Shown here: piece by piece, positions 1 through 6,800 of the stretch
Position numbering within the stretch: the stretch's first letter is position 1
Layout: every line of letters begins with the position of its first letter
Assembly (NCBI GenBank): GCA_046541355.1
Contig: JBKHDM010000076.1
Coordinates: 1 to 12,502, forward strand
DNA length: 12,502 nt
Reading direction: 5' to 3'
From: CAYZHV01 sp046541355
GTDB lineage: Bacteria; Spirochaetota; Spirochaetia; DSM-27196; Alkalispirochaetaceae
The notes under the pieces: model-generated
Seen by the model: the letters and a program-made list of their open reading frames with translations, nothing else
Told to the model about the DNA's origin: nothing
Databases searched by the model: none
Made by a program: the position numbers and the translations under genes

Positions 1-21
1 CGGGGGCGCGCTCGCGGCGCG

Positions 22-39
22 GGGCCGGCCCCCCGGCCC
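22..39. repeat. GC-rich hairpin downstream of the symporter gene
   Basis: A perfect 7-bp inverted repeat (GGGCCGG / CCGGCCC) encloses a 4-base loop and lies 6 nt beyond the stop codon of the minus-strand symporter-like gene. No U-tract follows on either strand, so it is not a classical intrinsic terminator. It could pause RNA polymerase or protect a 3' end. The same two 7-base arms recur in the hairpin at 1971-1992. Confidence 0.5.
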
Positions 40-45
40 TCTCTG

Positions 46-1272
46 CTACCGACGCTTACTCTGCTTCTTTTGCTCCGAGGCGCCGAGGATCTCGACAATA
101 AACCCCGCTGTCAGGGTGTCGAGGAACGCCCCGAGGCGCAGGAGCACCGGAATCACCGGCAAAACGATCAGATACGCCTCCTCCATCCCCTGACCGTAGC
201 GGGCCGCCATCGTTCCGAGGAGCACCGGGACTCCCGCTGCGGGAAAGCGGGAGAGCATCAGGCTGAAAAGAACCGCGAACAGGAGTATCCAGAGTATCTG
301 AGCCACCCCGATCTCCAGGGCGGTGTAGCTGCGAATCACCACCACAAAGGTCGCCGCGGTGACCGCGGCGCTTCCGGCACGGCCAAAAATAGTAGCCACC
401 GGAAGGACCGTCGCTCCCCGCCGGCGCCCGACGTTCCGCTGCCGGGAGACGGCGCGCACCAGGGTGGGGTAGGCGAAGTAGAGATCCCCTGAGACCGCCG
501 CCTGGAGGGCGGGGGCGACCATCGAGGCGAGCCAGCCCGCCGGGGAGCGTCGTTTCTGGAGGAGATAGAGGGCGAGGGGATAGAAGATCACGGCTATCAG
601 GAGCACCGCCACCCCGACAACGAGGATGAGCTGCCGGTAAATGACAAGTTCCGAGGTTCGCCGAAGGGTCAGAATGAAGTGGGCGGCGATCGCGATGAGG
701 CCGATGCCGATAAACTCGGTGACAACACCCGAGAGGCGGTAGAAGATCCGGGAGGCGGAGTCCACCACGGCGGCGACAGGGTCGGTTACATGGCGGTCGT
801 GCCGGAGGACCGCTCCGAGGAGAAAGGCGAGGACCAGAACCGGCAGGAGGGCGTCGCCGTCGGCGGCAAAGAGGGAAAAGAGGTTTCTCGGAAAAACCGT
901 CGAGAGGATCTCTCCGAGGGTTCCTGTAATGAGCGGCTCCCCCTCCTGGAGGATCGGCGGTATCCGCTCGGGGGCAAAGATGAGGATCATCGCCAGAGCG
1001 ATCACCACCGAGCCGAGGGTGGTCACGAGCACCAGAGCGAGGGTCCACAGGAGCGTGGAGAGGAGCTTCGACTCCTCCCGCAACTCATCGACCGCGGTGA
1101 TTGCCGAAAAAAAGACCAGGGGAAAAAGAAAGAAGCGCCCGATACTGATGACCAGATCGCTGAGCTCTCCGAAGAGAGCTCCGGTATCGCCCGCCCGGTC
1201 CGGAAGGTAGAGTCCCAGAAGCGTGCCGAGAAGGATGCCGAGGAGTGCGCGGATGGAGAGTTTTATACCCAC
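46..1272 (-). CDS. Divergent dicarboxylate/amino acid:cation symporter family (SDF/DAACS) membrane protein
   Basis: This 408-residue inner-membrane protein has the length and hydrophobic layout of the sodium:dicarboxylate symporter family (typically 400-430 residues). A first membrane segment follows the short N-terminus MGIKLSIR. The two hairpin-loop regions are recognisable: one near residues 252-270 (APALQAAVSGDLYFAYPTLV) and one near 290-305 (LPVATIFGRAGSAA). The usual substrate and sodium signatures are not conserved. Where glutamate/aspartate carriers have NMDGT this protein reads FGRAG (296-300). The last helix reads FLDTLTAGFIV (383-393), keeping one Asp (385) but lacking the Arg and Asn of the usual D-x2-RT-x2-N motif. 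Fold membership is fairly sure; the substrate is unknown and probably not aspartate. The start is GTG at 1272, without a clear Shine-Dalgarno sequence, 15 nt after the stop of the preceding gene, so it is probably translated from the same mRNA. The C-terminus is short and basic (KKQSKRR). Confidence 0.82.
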   Translation of the reverse strand: MGIKLSIRALLGILLGTLLGLYLPDRAGDTGALFGELSDLVISIGRFFLFPLVFFSAITAVDELREESKLLSTLLWTLALVLVTTLGSVVIALAMILIFAPERIPPILQEGEPLITGTLGEILSTVFPRNLFSLFAADGDALLPVLVLAFLLGAVLRHDRHVTDPVAAVVDSASRIFYRLSGVVTEFIGIGLIAIAAHFILTLRRTSELVIYRQLILVVGVAVLLIAVIFYPLALYLLQKRRSPAGWLASMVAPALQAAVSGDLYFAYPTLVRAVSRQRNVGRRRGATVLPVATIFGRAGSAAVTAATFVVVIRSYTALEIGVAQILWILLFAVLFSLMLSRFPAAGVPVLLGTMAARYGQGMEEAYLIVLPVIPVLLRLGAFLDTLTAGFIVEILGASEQKKQSKRR

Positions 1273-1287
1273 GGGCGGCAGCCTATA

Positions 1288-1944
1288 CTACTTGCGAAAG
1301 GGGAACAAGTTTCCCCGACCGCCGAACTTGCTCCAGCGGCCAAAGCTCTTTTCACCCTTGTCCCGGATCGTATCGAGCACAAACCGCGCGTACTCTCGTC
1401 CTTCCTTGCCTGAGGACTGAAACCCGCGGAATCTGATCGACTCCTGCTGGTAGAGCGCCATCAGCGCCCGGGCGCCGGCGAGAAAGGCGCCGGTTGTCGC
1501 CGCTTCGAGGGGCGGGGTCAGCTCTCCGGTGGAGTTCTCGACGACCAGATTGACCCGCACCCCCGCGCGGCGTATACCGTGGGCGAGAATCTCCCGGAGC
1601 AGAAACAGATACCCCTTGATCGAGCCATCCACCACCTCCTCGATCTGGGACGCCTGGGCCTCGTTAAACGGAACAGCTGTTGTCTCCGGCTGAAAGACGA
1701 CAAAGATCTCCTCCACCGCCTCGGCGCCGTTTTCCAGGGCGAGGAGAACCGACCGGGCGGAGATCGGGGAGCGCCGGTTCCACTCGACGTAGGTCAGATC
1801 ATCTCCGAATCCGTCGGGGATCTCCGGCTCTCCGAGGCTCGGGTCGTAGGTTGCAAAGACCTTGAAGGAGCGAGCAAGGGCCTCCTGGAGGAGATCGTCC
1901 CTGAGGGTTGATTGCCTGCCGGTTATCAGCACTGTCCGTTCCAT
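1288..1944 (-). CDS. SDR-like Rossmann-fold protein lacking the catalytic motif
   Basis: The 218-residue protein begins VLITGRQSTL (5-14), the beta-strand and turn that open short-chain dehydrogenases/reductases. The glycine-rich TGxxxGxG motif is broken, because Gly13 is replaced by Thr and the third Gly is absent. The middle (EEVVDGSIKGYLFLLREIL, then VRVNLVVENS) matches the SDR helix and the strand carrying the catalytic Ser (Ser138). The expected Tyr-x3-Lys is missing: the region reads TTGAFLAG (150-157). It is therefore probably not an oxidoreductase; a scaffold, sensor or pseudoenzyme role is possible. It is the first gene of a minus-strand pair with the symporter-like gene. The ATG at 1944 follows a TTGACC-N17-TAGGAT promoter by only 8 nt and has no Shine-Dalgarno sequence. 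SDR-fold assignment is moderately sure; the function is unknown. Confidence 0.72.
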   Translation of the reverse strand: MERTVLITGRQSTLRDDLLQEALARSFKVFATYDPSLGEPEIPDGFGDDLTYVEWNRRSPISARSVLLALENGAEAVEEIFVVFQPETTAVPFNEAQASQIEEVVDGSIKGYLFLLREILAHGIRRAGVRVNLVVENSTGELTPPLEAATTGAFLAGARALMALYQQESIRFRGFQSSGKEGREYARFVLDTIRDKGEKSFGRWSKFGGRGNLFPFRK

Positions 1945-1952
1945 GGTAGGTT

Positions 1953-1981
1953 ATCCTATAGTCGCGCATCGGGCCGGTCAA
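1953..1981 (-). promoter_or_regulatory. Candidate sigma-70 promoter for the SDR-like gene
   Basis: Read on the minus strand, TTGACC (plus-strand 1976-1981) and TAGGAT (1953-1958) are separated by exactly 17 nt. The -10 box ends 8 nt before the ATG at 1944, so the transcript would start 1-3 nt from the start codon. The call is by eye; no expression data are available. Confidence 0.45.
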
Positions 1982-1992
1982 TGATCCGGCCC
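1971..1992. promoter_or_regulatory. Perfect inverted repeat over the -35 box; possible operator
   Basis: GGGCCGG (1971-1977) and CCGGCCC (1986-1992) form a perfect 7-bp dyad around an 8-base centre. It covers the -35 hexamer of the minus-strand promoter, which is where a repressor would bind. It could equally be an RNA hairpin, but it lies upstream of the predicted transcript start. The arms are identical to those of the hairpin at 22-39. Confidence 0.35.
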
Positions 1993-2089
1993 AGGCAACC
2001 CGAGGGGGAGCTCCCGGTGCCTCCGGGGCTTTTCGGCCCGGTGTCGGTGAGCTGTCTCTCCTTGCTCCGGCGAAGGCGATGTAGTTACG

Positions 2090-2118
2090 TTGAAAACTGC
2101 CCTGGAGCTACATATATT
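2090..2118 (+). promoter_or_regulatory. Candidate sigma-70 promoter for the BFN gene and downstream operon
   Basis: TTGAAA (2090-2095) and TATATT (2113-2118) are separated by 17 nt, a near-consensus housekeeping promoter in an otherwise GC-rich divergent region. The -10 box ends 11 nt before the ATG at 2130, giving a predicted leader of only about 5 nt. If the in-frame ATG at 2142 is the true start, the leader would be about 17 nt. Confidence 0.55.
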
Positions 2119-2129
2119 TAGTAGCGGCG

Positions 2130-2744
2130 ATGAAGAATATTATGTTAGTTGAAGCAGAAATCTGGACGGTCGCCAGGACCGATAAAGGCAATGCAGTTCT
2201 CGTAAAGCCGCTTGGGAGCGAACAGGCCGTGCCTATTTTTATCGGCCAGCTCGAGGCGCAGTCTATTCTGTTCGGGCTCGCCAGTGTCCCGGTACCTCGC
2301 CCGATGACCCACGATCTTTTTATTTCGGTCATGGAAAAAACCGGCATCACCGTGGAACGCATCGAGATTACCGATCTGCAGGATCGCACCTTTTACGCCA
2401 GAATCATCCTTAAGCAGGGGATCAAGAAGCTCACCGTCGATGCGAGACCCTCCGACGCCCTCGGTATCGCCTCCCGCCTCAAGTGTCCGGTCTACATAGC
2501 CGAGGCGATTGTGGATGAGGCGGGAGTGGCGGTCAGCCTCGTTTCAGATGACGAGATCCAGCTCCAGGTCGGGGAGCAGGAAGAGAGCGAGGGCGCCGGG
2601 GAAGGCGAGATCGAGGGTGAGATCGAACTCCCCCAGGAAGATGACGAGAAGAGTCGGCTGAGAAAGCAGCTCGAGCGAGCGGTAGAAGAGGAAAACTACG
2701 AAGAGGCCGCCAGGATCCGAGACCTTCTGAACGAGATACAGTAG
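2130..2744 (+). CDS. Bifunctional nuclease family (DUF151/BFN) protein with C-terminal UVR motif
   Basis: The 204-residue protein has a BFN/DUF151 domain over about residues 1-140. Family-typical segments include VPIFIGQLEAQSI, MTHDLF and DARPSDALGIA, the last carrying conserved Asp and Arg/Ser residues. An acidic, Glu/Gly-rich linker (about 146-172) leads to a UVR motif at 177-203 (LERAVEEENYEEAARIRD), the helical hairpin used for protein contacts in UvrB, UvrC and McsA-type proteins. Members have been described as DNase/RNase-like or as stress regulators; the in vivo substrate here is unknown. BFN-UVR pairing is common in bacteria. The ATG at 2130 lacks a clear Shine-Dalgarno sequence; ATG 2142 is an alternative start that removes four residues. 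It is the first gene of a tight operon. Confidence 0.9.
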   Translation: MKNIMLVEAEIWTVARTDKGNAVLVKPLGSEQAVPIFIGQLEAQSILFGLASVPVPRPMTHDLFISVMEKTGITVERIEITDLQDRTFYARIILKQGIKKLTVDARPSDALGIASRLKCPVYIAEAIVDEAGVAVSLVSDDEIQLQVGEQEESEGAGEGEIEGEIELPQEDDEKSRLRKQLERAVEEENYEEAARIRDLLNEIQ

Positions 2745-2752
2745 TCTTCACT

Positions 2753-3799
2753 ATGCCTATACTTCGACACTGGTTCCTGATCGGCCTCCTTATGGTGGTA
2801 GTTGTGGCGTTGTCCGTTGGGGGCAATCTCGACCAGGCGGGCTGGGGTGAAGCGGTGCGTAACGCCTCGGTCTTTCTCATCTTTCTTGCCACCGGCTACA
2901 GCCTCGACAGTCGCAGAATTCTCGCGGACATAGGGGTGGTCCACCACCACCTGGGGCTGCAGCTCTTCATTTTCGGCATTACTCCCCTGATCATCCTCCT
3001 CCCGGCGGCGCTGATTGGAGGCAGACTCACCGGCCCCACAGTCTGGGTCGGCCTCGTCGGGGTGGCCGTCCTTCCCACAACAATCTCGAGCTGCATCGCT
3101 TTTACCCAGGTCGCCGGGGGCAACGTCTCCTTGAGCATGCTCAACTCCGCCCTCTCCAACGCAGCGGGCATCCTGATCTCGCCGCTGCTCCTCTCGCTTC
3201 TCATCGGTCTCTCCCCGGAGGCAGGCGCCGGCGCCGGCGCCGTTGAGGCGGGCACCCGGTTTCTCGGCCGGGAGGCGACCCTCTCGATCTTTTTCGATCT
3301 CGCCTCTCTGATGCTCGCACCCGCGGCCCTCGGTCAGGCGGTGCGCATCTTGCTGCTGCGCCGGGGCGTAACCAGTAAGAAGCGGGGGACAGAGAAGCCC
3401 CAGGATGCCCCCGGGGCACAATGGGTGCGCACCTTCAACAGTGTTCTCATTCTCCTCATCGTCTTTCTCACACTCTCATCAGCCTCTGCGGATCGCGGAC
3501 TGCTTACAACGGCGACGAGATTTCTGCCGGTCTTTGGCTACCTCGCTCTCGTACATCTGGCGGTCCTCGCCGCCGCCGCGGTTACCGCCGGAGTCCTGAT
3601 GAGAGAGAAGCGGGACCGGGTCGCCTTTCTCTTTACCGGCAGCCAGAAGACCCTCGCCTTCGGCGCCCCGATGCTGACACTCTACTTTGCCTCGAATCCG
3701 GGACAGCTGACCGGCGCGATGCTTCCGCTCATCTTCTATCACCTCTGGCAGCTTGTAACGGCCGGAGTAGTGGAGTCTTTTTATAGAGTAAAGGAGTAA
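2753..3799 (+). CDS. SBF-like (SLC10A7-type) bile acid:sodium symporter family transporter
   Basis: This 348-residue polytopic inner-membrane protein has about ten hydrophobic segments. The best signature is LPTTISSCIAFTQVAGGN (107-124), followed by a segment around residues 125-146 (SMLNSALSNAAGI and on); these mark the SBF-like branch of the BASS superfamily that includes human SLC10A7. FLIFLATGYSLD near residues 43-54 is the matching N-terminal motif. The usual role is sodium-coupled uptake of organic anions, but most bacterial SBF-like members have no known substrate. A poly-(Ala-Gly) loop near residues 158-164 is encoded by a GGCGCC triplication. The start lies 8 nt after the BFN stop with only a weak Shine-Dalgarno sequence, which suggests translational coupling. 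Its stop codon overlaps the ribosome-binding region of the next gene. Confidence 0.85.
   Translation: MPILRHWFLIGLLMVVVVALSVGGNLDQAGWGEAVRNASVFLIFLATGYSLDSRRILADIGVVHHHLGLQLFIFGITPLIILLPAALIGGRLTGPTVWVGLVGVAVLPTTISSCIAFTQVAGGNVSLSMLNSALSNAAGILISPLLLSLLIGLSPEAGAGAGAVEAGTRFLGREATLSIFFDLASLMLAPAALGQAVRILLLRRGVTSKKRGTEKPQDAPGAQWVRTFNSVLILLIVFLTLSSASADRGLLTTATRFLPVFGYLALVHLAVLAAAAVTAGVLMREKRDRVAFLFTGSQKTLAFGAPMLTLYFASNPGQLTGAMLPLIFYHLWQLVTAGVVESFYRVKE
3224..3241 (+). repeat. Three tandem GGCGCC hexamers inside the SBF-like gene
   Basis: Three perfect head-to-tail copies of the palindromic hexamer GGCGCC encode an alternating Ala-Gly stretch in a predicted loop between membrane segments. Changes in copy number would keep the reading frame, so on/off phase variation is not expected. 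Confidence 0.7.
3791..3796 (+). promoter_or_regulatory. Ribosome-binding site of the GH77-GH13 gene
   Basis: AAGGAG lies 5 nt before ATG 3802, and its last base touches the TAA stop of the upstream transporter. This fixes the start of the large protein and suggests terminating ribosomes reinitiate here. Confidence 0.85.
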
Positions 3800-3801
3800 C
3801 C

Positions 3802-6800
3802 ATGGAGTTTCCCTACACCCGCCGCCGTCTGACCGGCGTACTCGTACCCCTCTCGGCGCTGCGAACCAGGCACTCCTACGGGGTGGGGGAGATTCCAGAC
3901 CTCATCGAGCTCGCCCGCTGGGCGAGGCAGTGCGGCCTCGAGCTGATCCAGATACTCCCGATAAACGACACCGGCGGTCAGAGTTCCCCGTACAGCGCTT
4001 TGAGCGCCTTCGCCCTGCACCCGATCTACCTCCGTATCCAGGAGCTTCCCGAGTACACCGCCGCCCCCGAGGGTGTCCAAAAAGAGATAGCCGCGGTGAT
4101 CAACCAGCTCCGGCGGAAGCATGAGAGCCCCGGGGAGGACCGAAAGAAACGAAGCCACCTCGAGTACAACGAACTCTACGAGGAGAAACTCAAGCTCCTC
4201 ACCCTGCTCTTCGATACCGCTGCGCCGCAGTCCGCGGAACTCGGGGAGGTGGAGCGTTGGGCTGAGGCGAATCCGTGGGTTCGCCCCTACGCGGTCTACC
4301 GGACGATCAAACAGGCACAGGAGAACCGGAGCTGGAGGAGCTGGGAGCTCCTGCGGGACCCCGACGAGGAGGCGATCGACGCCTACTGGAATCAGCGCGA
4401 GAACCGGCGGAGCACCCGGTTCTGGGCGTGGCTGCAGTACCGGCTCGAGGAGCAGATGGAGGTTGTTGCCGCCGAGGCGGACAAACTCGGTATCGCAATC
4501 AAGGGTGACCTCCCGATCCTGATGAACGAGGACAGCGTCGACATCTGGGCCAACCGGGATATCTTTGTTCAACAGCTGCGCGCGGGAGCGCCCCCGGACA
4601 TGTTCAGCCACCTCGGGCAGAACTGGGACTTCCCTATCTACAACTGGGAGGAGATGCGGCGACGCACATACCGATGGTGGCGGGAGCGACTCAGACAGGC
4701 TGAGAAGTTCTACCACGTTTTTCGTATCGATCACGTCCTCGGCTTCTTCCGGATCTGGGCGATTCCCGAGGTCCACTTCAGCGGTCTGCCCGGCTACTTC
4801 TACCCGGGAGCGTTTATGAGGGAGGAGGAGCTCTCGGGGATCGGCTTTGACAAGGGGCGAATCCGCTGGCTCGAGGAGCCGCATCTGGAGCGATTCAGGG
4901 TGCATGAGATCCTCGGTGAGAAGAGCGAGGAGCTGATGGACGAGCTTTTTACCCCTATCGACGGGGAGGAGCTCTTTACCTTCTCTGCGAGGGTCACCGG
5001 GGAGCGGGCGCTTACGGAGCTCGCCTTTCAGCACGCCCTGAGACAGGAGCAGACGGAGACCCTTCTGGCGGAGTACCGGAATCGCGCCCTCATCAGGACC
5101 GTGGAGCACAGCTACGCCGCAACCTGGAACTATCGGGAGTGCAACCGATTCGAGAGCCTCACCCCTGAGGAGCGGCACGCCTTTGAGGCTCTGGTGGCGG
5201 AAAAACAGGCTCGGTCCGAGGAGATCTGGGAGGAGCAGGGGCTTGAGCTCCTCTCAATGATGCGGGAAGAGGTCGAGATGCTCCCCTGCGCCGAGGATCT
5301 CGGCGTGGTTCCAGCGAGTGTGCCCCGGACCCTCGAGAAACTCGATATTCTCGGGCTGACCATACCGCGCTGGTCGCGGCGATGGGGGGAGCCGGGGCAG
5401 CCGTTCATCCATCCCCGTGATTATACTGAAAGTAGTGTCTGTGCCCCCTCGGTCCACGATACCTCGACGATGCGGGAGTGGTGGGAGAAGGAAGAGGGGG
5501 GAGCAGCGTTCTGGAACGCCCTCCACCTCGAGGGGAGCCCGACCGAGGAGTTTACCCCTGAGTGTGCCCGGGCGCTTTTCAGGGCGTTCCAGGAGGGTTC
5601 TCCCCGAATCTGTGTTTATCAGATTCAGGACTTCTTTGCCCTCGCCCCCGAGCTCCTCGACCCTGACCCGCGACGGGAGCGGGTTAACGTGCCGGGGACG
5701 TATAACGATATAAACTGGAGCTGGCGTATGCCGATTGACATCGAAGACCTTATCGCGATGAACGACCTCACCAAAGAACTGCAGGAACTCTCTACCTATC
5801 GGCAGCCCCGGGAGACCGGTCTTCGGGGAGAGAAACGGGAGTTCCACGTATCCCGGGCGGCCCGGGAGCGCTACGACTTCCAGGAGGAGCTGTTCTCCTC
5901 CCGGGGCTACGTTGTCTTTTCGAATACCCACGGGGCGCAGCGGTTTGCCCACAAGATAAATCGGAAGCGCCAGGAGGGAGGGGTGTCCGGCGCCTACGCA
6001 AGCGCCGGCGACCTCTACGCCATGGGGCTTATTGACGAGGTTTTCCACTACCTCATCGGTCTGTACCGGGACCAGTATGGGGACGAGGTCTTTGAAGGGC
6101 TGATGAGTCGCCTCGAAGACCGGTTCTCCGAGGGGGAGGTCACTAAGGCTCTCGAGGAGTTCAGCTCCCAGTTTCCCACCACCGAGGTCTACCGGGGGGA
6201 GCGCACCGTCGCCGAGCAGCTGAACTCCCAGACCGACGCTCTCTCCGGACGGGAGGTCGCCCTCGAGGAGCTCCTTATGCTCTGGCTTGCAAACCTCAAC
6301 CCCGCCTACGCTGCCTACGCCGACCTGTTCAGCGATACCGCCCTGCGCCGGAGCACCAGGTACGGGGAGATCGCCCTGGCGGTGGAGGAGTACTTTGCCG
6401 AGCAGCCCGGCTTTGGTCCGGAGGATCAAGCGCTTGTCGCCCTCCTGCGGGAGCCGGCAATCGAGCATCCCGACTCCCTCCAGGCGCAGCTCGACTTTAT
6501 CCGAAAGAAGTGGGGCTCCCTCCTCGGAGCGTTCTTTTCCCGGCTGCTGCGGGGAATCGACCTGATCCGGGAGGAGCGCACCAGACGCGGCGGGCCCGGA
6601 GGGGCGGGGCCCACGGAGGTGTTGCGCTTCGGCGCCGGGGCAGGTTCCGGCACGGATCTGGAATCCGAGCGGTTTTCCCCGGACCGGGAGTGGATGCCGA
6701 AGGTGGTGCTCCTCGCAAAGAGCACCCTCGTCTGGCTCTCCCAGCTCTCGGAGCAGTACAAGCGGCCGATCCGCCGCCTCGACGAGATTCCCGACGAGAC

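Noticed and set aside
22..39. Intrinsic (rho-independent) terminator
   Set aside because: The stem is good but no U-tract follows on either strand; listed only as a hairpin.
679..1413. A 244-codon plus-strand frame
   Set aside because: Antisense to the symporter and SDR-like genes; very charged Glu/Arg/Gly-rich translation typical of a shadow frame.
2696..3421. A 241-codon minus-strand frame
   Set aside because: Antisense to the SBF-like transporter, whose membrane segments and family signature are clear.
3781..5178. A 465-codon minus-strand frame
   Set aside because: Antisense shadow of the GH77 domain; the Leu/Pro/Glu-rich translation has no recognisable domain.
6594..6620. GGGCCC-rich dyad in the hinge of the fusion protein as a possible internal terminator or fusion scar
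   Set aside because: It lies in frame within a Gly/Pro-rich linker, which explains the composition, and nothing suggests a second start with a Shine-Dalgarno sequence for the GH13 half.
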